Notes under the pieces: generated by a model | The model's input: the letters and a program-made list of their open reading frames with translations, nothing else | Database searches by the model: none | What the model was told of the DNA's origin: nothing | Program-made: the position numbers and the translations under genes | Shown here: positions 22,599 through 31,586 of the stretch, one piece after another | Numbering within the stretch: position 1 is the first letter of the stretch | Layout: every line of letters begins with the position of its first letter | Source of the DNA: Anaerolineales bacterium | GTDB lineage: Bacteria > Chloroflexota > Anaerolineae > Anaerolineales > UBA11858 | Direction of reading: 5' to 3' | NCBI GenBank assembly: GCA_016785015.1 | Contig: JADHTJ010000038.1 | Location: forward strand, 1 to 33,116 | DNA: 33,116 nucleotides

Positions 22599-22919
22599 AT
22601 GTTCAAAATCATCAGAGTGACTGGCAACAGCCTCTCACCTGAGTTCCAAGAAGGGGATTTCGTAGTGCTCGTCACACTAGGTGGACGATCTTTGCGAAAT
22701 CCCTTCTTTTTTAATTCACTCAAGCGGGGAGATGTCTTGGTATTCCGACATAATGAATACGGAACCATGATCAAGAAATTTGATCACTTCGAAGGGGATG
22801 ACCAACTTTATGTCACCGGAACGCATCCACACAGTGTCGATAGCACTCAATTTGGCCCCATCCATAGCGACGCCCTAATTGGTAAAGTGGTTTGGCATAT
22901 TCCTCGGTCAAGTTCGTAG
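22599..22919 (+). CDS. sodX: Nickel-type superoxide dismutase maturation protease
   Basis: S26/S24-type serine protease that removes the NiSOD propeptide. The catalytic Ser motif is in VTGNSLSPEFQEGDFVVL (the GxSMxP equivalent of signal peptidases), and the general-base Lys is probably in GTMIKKFDHFEGDD. The 106-residue length is typical of SodX, with no long membrane anchor. I chose ATG 22599 (MFKIIRVTG); the longer frame from 22557 would run through the upstream repeat. Adjacency to sodN makes the assignment firm. Confidence 0.92.
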   Translation: MFKIIRVTGNSLSPEFQEGDFVVLVTLGGRSLRNPFFFNSLKRGDVLVFRHNEYGTMIKKFDHFEGDDQLYVTGTHPHSVDSTQFGPIHSDALIGKVVWHIPRSSS

Positions 22920-23037
22920 TGGAACAGCGCACTCTCGTGCATTACTACCAACTGCTTGTCAGGCACGACCGCCGAAGGCGGGCCTGCCCAAAAGGCCGCA
23001 CAGCGTGGCCAGTGCCCGTTCTTGGGTAATTTAGAGA

Positions 23038-23043
23038 TATAAT
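23038..23043 (+). promoter_or_regulatory. -10 box immediately before the EamA gene
   Basis: Perfect TATAAT ends 6 bases before ATG 23050. No Shine-Dalgarno sequence is present, and the -35 region is poor. This fits a leaderless transcript. Confidence 0.45.
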
Positions 23044-23049
23044 CGGCGC

Positions 23050-23976
23050 ATGGAATCCCCATCCAAGCCGCCGGTTACCCCACAAGTTGCCATCCCCTTT
23101 GGTATTCTGGCCGTTTCGACATCTTCGATTTTCATCCGCTATGCCCAGGCGGACGCGCCCTCGATTGTCATCGCCGCTGGCCGATTGACATTTGCTACGG
23201 TCATCTTGGCGGGGATCGCTCTCCTGCGTCACCGAGCCGAACTACGCACGCTCACGCGCAAAGAATTGGGCTTGGCTTTGCTCTCTGGATTTTTCCTGGC
23301 GATCCACTTTGCCACCTGGATCACATCACTGGAATATACCAGTGTGGCCAGTTCGGTAGTCATCGTAGCGACTTCCCCTCTTTGGGTGGTTTTGCTATCT
23401 CAGCTTACCATTCGTGAGCCGGTCGCCCGCCCTGTATTTTTTGGTATGGGTTTGGCATTGATCGGAGGAACGATCGTCGGGTTGAGCGATTCTTGTACCT
23501 GGACGGGCATGTCATTGGCCTGCCCTCCGTTCTCTGAATTTGTGGCTGGTGAGGCCTTCTTAGGGGATTTCTTAGCCCTGGCAGGAGCCTGGACAGGGGC
23601 GGGTTATTTGCTCATCGGGCGGCGCCTGCGCGAGAAAATATCTCTCATCCCGTATATCTTCGTAGTTTACGGGATGGCGGCTGTCATCTTGAATCTTTTT
23701 ATGTTCTCCGCTGGTGAGACTCTTTCCGGCTATCCCCCAAGAGTTTATCTTTGGCTGCTGCTGCTGGCACTGGTGCCTCAACTTCTGGGGCACTCGACAT
23801 TCAACTGGGCTTTGCGCTATCTATCCGCAGCGTACGTCTCGATCACCTTGCTGGGGGAACCGATTGGTTCGGCAATTCTGGCTTATTTCTTCCTGAAAGA
23901 GGCGCCCTCAGCCTTGATGGTCTTTGGTGCTATACTTATTCTCGTTGGCATATATTTGGCATCTCGGAACGAGTAA
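23050..23976 (+). CDS. EamA/DMT-family transporter (308 aa)
   Basis: A drug/metabolite-type exporter with two EamA repeats and about ten hydrophobic helices. Helices include FGILAVSTSSIFIRYA, ALLSGFFLAIHFATWITSLE, SSVVIVATSPLWVVLL, LLLALVPQLLGHSTFNWALR and ILAYFFLKEAPSALMVFGAI. The end of repeat 2 (GEPIGSAILAYFFLKE) is typical. A cytoplasmic membrane location is expected and the substrate is unknown. A preceding gap (22920-23049) carries a GC-rich stretch (~22960-23015) with no clear feature besides the -10 box. Confidence 0.92.
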   Translation: MESPSKPPVTPQVAIPFGILAVSTSSIFIRYAQADAPSIVIAAGRLTFATVILAGIALLRHRAELRTLTRKELGLALLSGFFLAIHFATWITSLEYTSVASSVVIVATSPLWVVLLSQLTIREPVARPVFFGMGLALIGGTIVGLSDSCTWTGMSLACPPFSEFVAGEAFLGDFLALAGAWTGAGYLLIGRRLREKISLIPYIFVVYGMAAVILNLFMFSAGETLSGYPPRVYLWLLLLALVPQLLGHSTFNWALRYLSAAYVSITLLGEPIGSAILAYFFLKEAPSALMVFGAILILVGIYLASRNE

Positions 23977-24002
23977 TTTTCCCTATAGATCAGAAATTCG
24001 TA

Positions 24003-24443
24003 ATGTTCACACTCGGAGCTTTTGTTATTATTTTTGATGATCAGAGACGAATTCTTTTATGCCATCGCCGTGATTATGATATATGGAATCTCCCTGGTGG
24101 GGGTGTCGAAAGCGGTGAACTCCCAACCGAAGCTGCGGTCAGGGAAGTGCAAGAAGAAACCGGGCTTGAGATAAAACTAGAACGTCTGATTGGCGTTTAT
24201 GGAAAATCTTATCGGGATGAAATCGTTTTTGTGTTTGAGGGAATCCCCATTAGTGGTAACATCTCTCCGACAGACGAATCTGACAGTTGCAGTTACTTTG
24301 AAATTGAAGAATTTCCAATCAATACAATTCCTCGCCATGTAGAACGGGTTCATGATGCAATAGAGAATTATTCTGAACCCATATTCCGATGTCAAAGCGG
24401 TACACCCACTCTTGATTATCTAAAGCAACTAGGCAAAATATAA
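24003..24443 (+). CDS. Nudix hydrolase (146 aa)
   Basis: Hydrolyses nucleoside diphosphates linked to another group. The Nudix box fits the pattern exactly: GGVESGE, seven residues, REVQEETGL (residues ~40-60). The N-terminal strand LGAFVIIFDDQRRILLCHRR is typical. I chose ATG 24003; the longer frame back to 23751 runs through the coding sequence of the upstream transporter and is a shadow. It starts 26 bases after that gene and shares no function with it that I can see. The specific substrate is unknown. Confidence 0.93.
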   Translation: MFTLGAFVIIFDDQRRILLCHRRDYDIWNLPGGGVESGELPTEAAVREVQEETGLEIKLERLIGVYGKSYRDEIVFVFEGIPISGNISPTDESDSCSYFEIEEFPINTIPRHVERVHDAIENYSEPIFRCQSGTPTLDYLKQLGKI

Positions 24444-24454
24444 GCCAATACCGT

Positions 24455-26707
24455 ATGCTTATGGCACAGAAGAAAAGTTCAACATCAAAGAAATCAAAAC
24501 AACTGACGCCTTCAGGCCCGCCTTGGATGGAAACTGCCTTTCGTTTGTGGTTGCGTTTCGAGCGTTTTGCCTGGGACATTGGTGGTGTTTTGGTTTTGGC
24601 AATTTCTTTGATGCTCTTGTTGGGGTTGATCGCGCCTGGCTTGGCAGGGGGCTCTATAATTTTAGGACTGACCTCTTTTCTACGGCGCTGGCTGGGGTGG
24701 GGAAGCCTGGCGTTAGTATTAGCTGGTGGGGCATGGGGCTTATTCATGATCCGCAGACGCGCTGACGAGGCACTCAATATTCGTTGGATGCGTGTCCTGG
24801 CTTTGGAAGGCGCCACATTCGCCTTTATAACCCTGCTCACATTGGTCAACGGCGGGGAGTTAGCACGCGCTGAACGCGGCCTGGATGGCGGCCTGGTGGG
24901 CTGGGGGCTGTCAGAACTGATCTCCACTTTTCTCAACCCATTCATCGGTATGGGCATAGTTTTTATAGCCTTATTCTTCTTTTTGGTAGTCGGCCTGGAT
25001 TTGACCGGCAAATTAACCGCTGTGATCGAAAAAAGTTTGGGAGCAAGATCCACACAGAGAATACCAGCATCAACTGCCCCCGCCGTCAGCGTTGCGCCTG
25101 TAGAAGAAGCAGAATCGCTCATCTCTTCGCCAAGAAAATCTCCCAAGAAACCCCAGCGCGTAGCGCCAGAATTTCGCAAGCGCTTCCGCGTTGAACAAAA
25201 CAGCGACGAGCGTCCAGCGTCGCCAATCCAACGATCTGAAGATTTACCCAGCCTAGATCTTTTAGCTAATGAGCGCTCTGCAAAGCCCAGCGAGCGGCAC
25301 ATCAACCAGCGCGCCGGAATGATCGAACAAACTTTGGATGAGTTTGGCATTCCCGCCAAAGTGGTTGGGTTCCAAGTTGGACCCACTGTAACCCAGTTTG
25401 CCGTGGAACCAGGCTACATCGCCAAACCCGGCGCCACCGCGGACGAGATCGCCCGGCTGCGCAAAGTGCGCGTATCCCAGATTGCCGGTTTGCAGCGTGA
25501 CCTGGCTCTATCTCTGGCGGCTGAACGTCTGCGAATCCAGGCGCCCGTGCCTGGGCGCTCATATATCGGTATCGAAGTGCCCAATGCAACATCATCCATC
25601 GTACGCCTGCGCCCACTCTTAGAGTCGAACACTTTCCAAAAGGTTAGCTCTCCGCTGGCAATTGCTTTGGGACGCGATGTCTCTGGCGAAGCGGTCGTCG
25701 CTGACCTTTCATCCATGCCGCACCTGCTGATTGCCGGAACGACGGGCTCGGGCAAATCTGTAAATATCGCCTCCATTACTACTTGCCTGGCAATGAATAA
25801 CTCTCCCAAGGATCTGCGCCTGGTGATGATCGACCCCAAAATGGTGGAATTAATTCGCTTTAACGGATTGCCGCATCTGTACGGTAAAGTCGAGACTCAA
25901 CTTGAACGCATCTTGGGGGTCTTGCGTTGGGTTGTTGCCGAAATGGATCAACGCTATATCCTGCTGGAAGAGTCACGCTCGCGCAATATTGACACTTATA
26001 ACCGCAAAATTGGGCGCCGCAAGGAAGCTGTCACACTGCCGCGCATTGTGGTACTGATCGATGAGTTGGCCGATCTGATGATGTCCGCCCCCGAACAGAC
26101 AGAGCATACCCTGGTGAGGCTGGCACAAATGGCGCGCGCCACAGGCATCCACCTGGTACTGGCCACACAGCGCCCAAGTACGGATGTAGTTACAGGTTTG
26201 ATCAAAGCCAATTTCCCGGCACGCATCTCTTTCGCAGTGGCATCTTCAATAGACTCGCGCGTCATCTTGGACGTAACCGGCGCGGAGCACCTCTTGGGCA
26301 GTGGCGATATGCTTTTCCTGCCCCCTGAGGCGGGCAGCCCAATTCGTGTTCAAGGTGTATGGATCACCGATCAGGAATTAGAGCGAGTAGTCAACTTTTG
26401 GCAGAAATCCTATCAGGATGATAGTGAAGAGATCCCGCCATGGGAGCAGATGCTGGAAAAAGAGGCTGTCTTATCCGATCGCGATGGTCTCATCGAACAG
26501 GCAGTCCGGTTGGTGCAGCAAACCCAGAAAGCCAGCACCTCGATGCTACAACGTCAGCTGCGCGTCGGATACCCGCGGGCAGCGCGCTTGATGGATGAGT
26601 TGGAAGAATTAGGCGTGGTAGGTTTTTCCCAAGGCAGCGGCCGCGAGCGAGATGTGCTCATTGGTGAAGATGAAGATTTGATGGACATCCTGGCAGATCA
26701 AGATTGA
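24455..26707 (+). CDS. ftsK: FtsK/SpoIIIE-type DNA translocase (750 aa)
   Basis: A hexameric motor that pumps chromosome ends across the division septum. Four N-terminal membrane helices lie at ~30-190 (for example VLVLAISLMLLLGLIAPGL, GMGIVFIALFFFLVVGLDL). A linker and the alpha domain (VGFQVGPTVTQFAVEPGYIA) follow. The motor has Walker A TTGSGKSV (~428-436) and Walker B IVVLIDELADL (~530). The winged-helix gamma domain that reads KOPS-type sites is at ~690-745 (LIEQAVRLVQQTQKASTSML). The linker is short compared with E. coli FtsK. The start could be ATG 24455 or ATG 24461 (MAQKKSS); there is no clear ribosome-binding site. Confidence 0.96.
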   Translation: MLMAQKKSSTSKKSKQLTPSGPPWMETAFRLWLRFERFAWDIGGVLVLAISLMLLLGLIAPGLAGGSIILGLTSFLRRWLGWGSLALVLAGGAWGLFMIRRRADEALNIRWMRVLALEGATFAFITLLTLVNGGELARAERGLDGGLVGWGLSELISTFLNPFIGMGIVFIALFFFLVVGLDLTGKLTAVIEKSLGARSTQRIPASTAPAVSVAPVEEAESLISSPRKSPKKPQRVAPEFRKRFRVEQNSDERPASPIQRSEDLPSLDLLANERSAKPSERHINQRAGMIEQTLDEFGIPAKVVGFQVGPTVTQFAVEPGYIAKPGATADEIARLRKVRVSQIAGLQRDLALSLAAERLRIQAPVPGRSYIGIEVPNATSSIVRLRPLLESNTFQKVSSPLAIALGRDVSGEAVVADLSSMPHLLIAGTTGSGKSVNIASITTCLAMNNSPKDLRLVMIDPKMVELIRFNGLPHLYGKVETQLERILGVLRWVVAEMDQRYILLEESRSRNIDTYNRKIGRRKEAVTLPRIVVLIDELADLMMSAPEQTEHTLVRLAQMARATGIHLVLATQRPSTDVVTGLIKANFPARISFAVASSIDSRVILDVTGAEHLLGSGDMLFLPPEAGSPIRVQGVWITDQELERVVNFWQKSYQDDSEEIPPWEQMLEKEAVLSDRDGLIEQAVRLVQQTQKASTSMLQRQLRVGYPRAARLMDELEELGVVGFSQGSGRERDVLIGEDEDLMDILADQD

Positions 26708-26809
26708 CTAGGCCGTGTTGACATTTGTGAATTTTTCTCCTGAAACGGATGAGTTCTTCATACAGTTTGCACTTCCTGCAAATTCCTAAAATATCAACAC
26801 TCCCTAGGA

Positions 26810-26838
26810 TTGACAGTCATAATTCCATACGATAGCAT
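26810..26838 (+). promoter_or_regulatory. Candidate promoter for the CDP-alcohol phosphatidyltransferase-lgt pair
   Basis: TTGACA (26810-26815), 17 bases, TAGCAT (26833-26838). The -10 is weak. It lies in the 146-base gap after ftsK. Confidence 0.5.
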
Positions 26839-26865
26839 TCATCATCATCATTTTTGAAAGGTAGT

Positions 26866-27510
26866 GTGCAAATTGTGACTCAACTGGCAAGAAAACAGGA
26901 AACACCAAAATCCTTCACTGATCTCATGCGAGCCCTTTTTAAGGGTGTGCTCGATCCGATCGCAGCATTTCTGCTCAAAATTGGTTTAACCCCTAACGCC
27001 CTTACCCTCATCGGGCTGTTAGGCAACACGGTTGGGGCTGTTTTTCTCGCTCGAGGCAATATGCTGGTTGGTGGAGTGATCATCTTATTCATGGTACCAC
27101 TGGACGCCCTTGATGGAACCATGGCTCGGTTGCTGGGAGAACCATCCACTTTCGGCGCATTTGTAGACTCTGTAACCGATCGATACACAGAATTAATCAC
27201 TTATCTGGGATTGCTAATCTATTACCTCCAAGCGGGTGATTGGATTGGCAGCGGTTTAGTTTATCTTGCTGCAGCTGGGTCTATTCTGGTTTCATATGTT
27301 CGGGCTCGCGCGGAAGCTCTGGATTATGATGCCAAAGTTGGAATCATGACCCGCCTGGAACGGTATGTCGTTTTGATTCCTTCACTGGTGCTCAATTTCC
27401 CCAAATTTGGTGTTGGGATCATTGCTGTACTAGCAAATATTACTGCCATTCATCGCATCGCACATGTTCGCCGTCAAGCCCACGACAAGATGAAGGACAC
27501 TCGCAACTAA
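26866..27510 (+). CDS. CDP-alcohol phosphatidyltransferase (about 214 aa)
   Basis: Integral membrane enzyme that moves a phosphatidyl group from CDP-diacylglycerol onto an alcohol such as glycerol-phosphate or inositol-phosphate. The family signature D-x2-DG-x2-AR-x8-G-x3-D-x3-D is complete: DALDGTMAR, eight residues, GAFVDSVTD (~84-110). About six hydrophobic helices follow the family pattern. The start is uncertain: GTG 26866 follows GAAAGG closely, GTG 26875 and TTG 26854 are alternatives. It lies 9 bases before lgt, so the two membrane-lipid genes probably form an operon. The acceptor alcohol is not evident. Confidence 0.9.
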   Translation: MQIVTQLARKQETPKSFTDLMRALFKGVLDPIAAFLLKIGLTPNALTLIGLLGNTVGAVFLARGNMLVGGVIILFMVPLDALDGTMARLLGEPSTFGAFVDSVTDRYTELITYLGLLIYYLQAGDWIGSGLVYLAAAGSILVSYVRARAEALDYDAKVGIMTRLERYVVLIPSLVLNFPKFGVGIIAVLANITAIHRIAHVRRQAHDKMKDTRN

Positions 27511-27519
27511 AGGGAAATT

Positions 27520-28332
27520 ATGCCTGTTGGATTTAATGTCGGACCCTTATTTGTACATTTCTATGGCCTGATCCTGATGTCGGGGGCTGTAGCAGGAGCC
27601 TGGTTGGCGCATTACCGCGCCCGCAAAAAAGGACTTGATACTGAATTTGTTTGGGACAGCCTGACCTGGGTGCTGATTGGTGGCATTATTGGGGCGCGTC
27701 TGTGGCATGTATTCACGCCACCTCCATCCATGGTCGCACAAGGCATCACCGTCAAGTATTACCTTACCCACCCGCTGGACGCATTGGCAATCTGGCGCGG
27801 CGGGTTAGGAATTCCTGGGGCAGTGATCGGGGGCGCGCTGGCCCTGTACCTTTTGTGCCGCAAGCGAGGTAAAAGCTTTGCAACCTGGGCTGATATCGTG
27901 GCCCCCTCGCTGGCACTAGGACAAGCGATTGGGCGTTGGGGAAATTTTATCAACCAGGAACTATACGGCCTACCAACAGATTTGCCCTGGGGCATATTTA
28001 TCGACCCGATCAACCGCGTGCCAGGATTTGAGCAATTCACACACTTCCACCCGACTTTCTTCTACGAATCCATCTGGAATCTTGCCAATATGGCTTTGCT
28101 GCTCTGGTTGGGGGCAAAACATGCTGAGCGGTTGATCCCAGGTGATTTGATCCTGGTCTATCTGATCGGTTATCCCGTGGGACGCTTCTTATTGGAATTT
28201 TTACGCCTAGATTCTGCGCAAGTGGCAGGATTCAACACCAATCAGACCATCATGGCGGTTGTTGCGCTTCTTTCAGCATTTGTGCTATTGTGGCGGCACA
28301 AACGAAAACCAAAAGAAGAGCAATCACCTTGA
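27520..28332 (+). CDS. lgt: Prolipoprotein diacylglyceryl transferase
   Basis: Attaches diacylglycerol to the lipobox cysteine of prolipoproteins, the step needed by the LysM/M23 lipoproteins in this window. The Lgt signature GRWGNFINQELYGLPTDLPW is at ~143-162. RGGLGIPGAVIGG and GYPVGRFLLEFLR are the other family marks. Seven hydrophobic helices span the 270 residues. AAGGG lies 6-8 bases before the ATG. A weak terminator follows at 28337-28363. No lspA is seen. Confidence 0.96.
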   Translation: MPVGFNVGPLFVHFYGLILMSGAVAGAWLAHYRARKKGLDTEFVWDSLTWVLIGGIIGARLWHVFTPPPSMVAQGITVKYYLTHPLDALAIWRGGLGIPGAVIGGALALYLLCRKRGKSFATWADIVAPSLALGQAIGRWGNFINQELYGLPTDLPWGIFIDPINRVPGFEQFTHFHPTFFYESIWNLANMALLLWLGAKHAERLIPGDLILVYLIGYPVGRFLLEFLRLDSAQVAGFNTNQTIMAVVALLSAFVLLWRHKRKPKEEQSP

Positions 28333-28336
28333 TCGT

Positions 28337-28363
28337 GGGAGGCGAGAGTCTCCCTTTTATTTT
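28337..28363 (+). terminator. Weak terminator-like hairpin after lgt
   Basis: GGGAG / CTCCC stem (28337-28341 and 28350-28354) followed by TTTTATTTT. The stem is short, so read-through into the ABC genes is likely. Confidence 0.5.
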
Positions 28364-28382
28364 ATCTTTATTGGAGCGATGA

Positions 28383-29324
28383 ATGATTGTAACGAAGGGC
28401 CTCACCAAGAAATTTGAAGACTTTTTAGCGGTAGATGGGGTCGATTTGAGCGTGGGGGCTGGAGAAGTCTTGGCTTTACTAGGACCCAATGGAGCGGGGA
28501 AAACCACAACCGTGCGCATGTTAACATCAATATTGCGGCCAACCAGCGGCACTGCACAAGTAGCTGGCTTTGATGTGGCCAAAGATGCCCAGAAAGTGCG
28601 CGCCTCTGTCGGCGTGCTGACAGAGAATCATGGGCTTTATGCCCGCATGCCGGCATTCGAATACCTTGATTTTTATGGCCAGCTTTATGCGATGGAAGTA
28701 GATCAACGTAAACAGCGTGTAACCGAATTATTGGAACAATTTGGATTAGCCGAGGATCAGCACCGGCGCATCGGCGAGTATTCCAAAGGTATGCGGCAGA
28801 AACTAGCTTTGGCGCGAGCGCTGTTACACAATCCGCTGGTACTGCTGCTTGACGAACCTACCTCAGCAATGGATCCTGAAAGCGCGCGACTGGTTCGGGA
28901 TAGCATCAAAGAATTGCGTTCAGCAGAGCGGACGATCATCATTTGCACACATAACCTGGCCGAAGCTGAGGAATTGGCCGACCAGATCGCCATCATTCGT
29001 CGAGGGAAAATCATTGCCAAAGGATCTCCACTAGCCTTGAAACAAACGCTCTTAGGGGCTGGAGAATTCGAAATTCAATTGGCAAGCACCCTAAACGGCA
29101 GCCCGACGTCGCTCCCGCCCGGGGTCACTGTCAGCGCCCAGGGGAATAAGTGGATCCGCTTTCGCACATCCAGTCCTGAAGAAGATAATCCCAACATGTT
29201 GCGAGCAATGCTGGAACAAGGCTATCCGGTGATCAGTTTACAGGAAGTGCCTCGCAGTTTGGAACAAGTTTACCTGGAAGCGGTCAATGCGCCCGATGGC
29301 GAGGAGGTGTTAGATGTGGCATAA
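28383..29324 (+). CDS. ABC transporter ATP-binding protein (313 aa)
   Basis: The ATPase of an ABC-2 exporter. Walker A GPNGAGKTT (~34-42), signature YSKGMRQKLALARAL (~134-148), Walker B LVLLLDEPTSAMD (~153-165) and switch His THNL are all intact. The C-terminal ~80 residues are the extra domain common in ABC-2 ATPases of the CcmA/NatA/DrrA type. GGAG lies 7 bases before the ATG. It overlaps the permease gene by 11 bases, so the two are coupled. The substrate is not evident. Confidence 0.95.
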   Translation: MIVTKGLTKKFEDFLAVDGVDLSVGAGEVLALLGPNGAGKTTTVRMLTSILRPTSGTAQVAGFDVAKDAQKVRASVGVLTENHGLYARMPAFEYLDFYGQLYAMEVDQRKQRVTELLEQFGLAEDQHRRIGEYSKGMRQKLALARALLHNPLVLLLDEPTSAMDPESARLVRDSIKELRSAERTIIICTHNLAEAEELADQIAIIRRGKIIAKGSPLALKQTLLGAGEFEIQLASTLNGSPTSLPPGVTVSAQGNKWIRFRTSSPEEDNPNMLRAMLEQGYPVISLQEVPRSLEQVYLEAVNAPDGEEVLDVA

Positions 29325-30744
29325 ACTCGCACCAGCATTGATCGTCACCCGGCGTGAAGTTCGCGATCAGTTTCGTGATTGGCGTATTCTGCTACCGATT
29401 TTGGTACTCACCTTATTTTTTCCAGCATTGATGAACTTTACTGCTCGAGAAGCTGTCAGTTTTGTCGCGGAATTTGGCGCCGCAGTGATTGGAGATCGCC
29501 TGATACCCTTCTTGCTCATGGTGGTCGGCTTCTTCCCCATCTCTGTGTCATTGGTGATCGCCCTGGAAAGCTTTGTTGGTGAAAAAGAGCGCCGCAGCAT
29601 CGAACCCCTGTTGTCCAGCCCTTTGACAGATCTTCAGTTATACCTGGGCAAACTTATCGCAGTGATGCTACCTCCGCTCCTAGCTAGCTATCTTGGGATT
29701 GGCGTTTACTTATATGGCGTGTACCGCCAGGTAGGATGGACTCCCGAGCCTGTCCTGCTCATTCAAATTGTTGCTCTGACCACTGTTCAGTCATTATTGA
29801 TGGTCAGTGGCGCGGTGGTGATTTCCTCGCAAGCGACATCTACACGGGCTGCAAATTTGTTGGCTTCCTTTATCATCGTGCCCATGGCTATGTTGTTGGT
29901 CGGTGAGAGCATGATCATGTTCTGGGCACGCTATCATGTGCTCTGGTGGGCGATCTTTGGTCAGATACTGATATCCGGTTTATTGGTGCGTACAGGCATT
30001 GCACACTTTAACCGCGAGGAACTCTTGGGCCGCGAGTTGGACTCATTGAACTTCAAATGGAGTTGGCAAGTTTTCTGGGGAGCTATCGTTGGGGATGCAC
30101 AATCGGTGTCCACATGGCTGCATCGAGAGTTCAGTCACACGCTAAAAAGGATTTGGTTGCCACTGATTTTAATAGTGATATCTTTCGCAGGAGGAGCTTG
30201 GGTCGGCGTGCAACAGGCGCAAATCTTTAGGCTACCACCCGACCTATTGGATATCAGCAATATTCAGGAAGGATTTGTCCAGGAAATAGATGGTTTTGAA
30301 ACCTTACGCTTCTTCTCTGTGGAAAGCATTCCCCTGGTTTGGATGCACAACCTCCGAACGATCGCCTTGGCGACTTTCTTTGGGATATTTTCATTTGGCG
30401 TCATGGGCATAATCGTACTGATGCTGCCATTCATAATCATTGGCTATTTCACTTTCACTGCAGCGCAAGCTGGCATCTCGCCAATTTTGTTTTTAACAGC
30501 CTTTGTGCTTCCGCATGGCATATTAGAAATTCCAGCAATTGCGTTAGCGGGGGCAGCAATATTGCGTTTAGGTGCAACCTTGTCTGCTCCAGCTGAGAAC
30601 CGAACCATTGGCGAAGCTCTACTACATTCCCTAGCTGATTGGGTCAAGGTTATGATCATATTAGTGGTTCCCCTACTTTTGGGTGCAGCAATATTAGAAG
30701 TTTTTGTTACCCCAAGTGTTGCATTGCGCATGTTTGGCAACTAA
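29314..30744 (+). CDS. ABC-2 permease fused to a SpoIIM/DUF95-like membrane domain (476 aa)
   Basis: The first ~235 residues are an ABC-2-type permease: six hydrophobic helices with the GEKERRSIEPLLSSPLTDLQ loop at ~89-108 that couples to the ATPase. The rest (~275-440) reads as a SpoIIM-like domain: a new helix (IWLPLILIVISFAGGAWVGV), HNLRTIALATFFGIFSFGV (~345-363), and the hallmark PHGILEIPAIALAGAAILRLG (~400-420). SpoIIM proteins are usually separate. GAGGAGG lies 6 bases before the ATG inside the end of the ATPase gene. The transported substrate is unknown. Confidence 0.85.
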   Translation: MWHKLAPALIVTRREVRDQFRDWRILLPILVLTLFFPALMNFTAREAVSFVAEFGAAVIGDRLIPFLLMVVGFFPISVSLVIALESFVGEKERRSIEPLLSSPLTDLQLYLGKLIAVMLPPLLASYLGIGVYLYGVYRQVGWTPEPVLLIQIVALTTVQSLLMVSGAVVISSQATSTRAANLLASFIIVPMAMLLVGESMIMFWARYHVLWWAIFGQILISGLLVRTGIAHFNREELLGRELDSLNFKWSWQVFWGAIVGDAQSVSTWLHREFSHTLKRIWLPLILIVISFAGGAWVGVQQAQIFRLPPDLLDISNIQEGFVQEIDGFETLRFFSVESIPLVWMHNLRTIALATFFGIFSFGVMGIIVLMLPFIIIGYFTFTAAQAGISPILFLTAFVLPHGILEIPAIALAGAAILRLGATLSAPAENRTIGEALLHSLADWVKVMIILVVPLLLGAAILEVFVTPSVALRMFGN

Positions 30745-30792
30745 ATATCTACACCGTAGTACTTAAGAACCAAAGTCTTTACACTAATCCTG

Positions 30793-30801
30793 TGATATAA
30801 A
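30793..30801 (+). promoter_or_regulatory. Extended -10 promoter before the MBL-fold gene
   Basis: TGATATAAA (TGn plus TATAAA) ends 10 bases before ATG 30812. No Shine-Dalgarno sequence follows. Confidence 0.45.
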
Positions 30802-30811
30802 AGACAATAAC

Positions 30812-31567
30812 ATGACCGAAGTCATTATTTTGGGAACAGCCAACGCAGTATCCGACGAAAAACACGAGAATACTCACTTTGCCATAAGCAGCGAAAAACG
30901 CTTCCTTATGGTTGATTGTGTTGGCAATCCCCTAGTTAGACTTAAGCAAGCGGGGTTAGATTACAGGAACTTGACTGATCTATTCCTGACCCATTTCCAT
31001 CCAGACCACGTATCTGCTGTTCCCCTATTACTCATGAATTTGTGGCTGATGGGACACAGTCGGTTGATCAATATTTATGGCTTACATCCCACCCTGGATA
31101 AGATGGAAACTTTGATGGATGCCTTTGGCTGGCAGAATTGGCCCAATTTCTTTCCAGTGGCATTCCATCGCTTGCCGTCTGAGAAGATGACCCTTGCCTT
31201 AGAAGACAGTGAATTTCGAATCTACACATCCCCTGTAAAACATTTGATCCCAGCCATAGGACTACGAGTAGAAGTGCTCAACAGTGGCAAAATCTTGGCA
31301 TATTCCTGCGATACAGCGCCTTGCAAAGAGGTCGAAGAATTGGCCGCCGGTGCTGATGTACTCATCCACGAAGCCACAGGGGATTCTCCAGGTCATTCGC
31401 CTGCCATAAAGGCCGGTGAAGTTGCCCAGAAAGCAGGTGCAAAAAACCTGTATCTCATTCATTACGACACTCGCAACGGAGACCCCAGAAATCTGGTTGA
31501 CGAGGCTCGGAAATCTTTCCCAGGCGAAATCACATTAGCCGAAGATTTTATGAAGATTCAACTGTAG
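30812..31567 (+). CDS. MBL-fold metallo-hydrolase, RNase Z-like (251 aa)
   Basis: Metallo-beta-lactamase fold enzyme. The metal motif HFHPDH is in LFLTHFHPDHVSAVPLLLMN (~67-85). Further ligands are the Asp in YSCDTAP and the His in LIHEATGD and YLIHYD. The order of motifs resembles RNase Z and arylsulfatase-like members. It lacks a clear RNase Z exosite arm, so tRNA 3' processing is only one possibility. It is followed by a bidirectional terminator at 31587-31622. Confidence 0.9.
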   Translation: MTEVIILGTANAVSDEKHENTHFAISSEKRFLMVDCVGNPLVRLKQAGLDYRNLTDLFLTHFHPDHVSAVPLLLMNLWLMGHSRLINIYGLHPTLDKMETLMDAFGWQNWPNFFPVAFHRLPSEKMTLALEDSEFRIYTSPVKHLIPAIGLRVEVLNSGKILAYSCDTAPCKEVEELAAGADVLIHEATGDSPGHSPAIKAGEVAQKAGAKNLYLIHYDTRNGDPRNLVDEARKSFPGEITLAEDFMKIQL

Positions 31568-31586
31568 AATTCCACAGAGTTACATC

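Noticed and set aside
23751-24002. N-terminal extension of the Nudix frame
   Set aside because: It overlaps the EamA gene in another frame; the Nudix domain begins right after ATG 24003.
24319-25386. 355-residue minus-strand frame opposite the start of ftsK
   Set aside because: Low-complexity Pro/Lys/Arg-rich, antisense to the well-supported FtsK membrane region; no domain or start signal.
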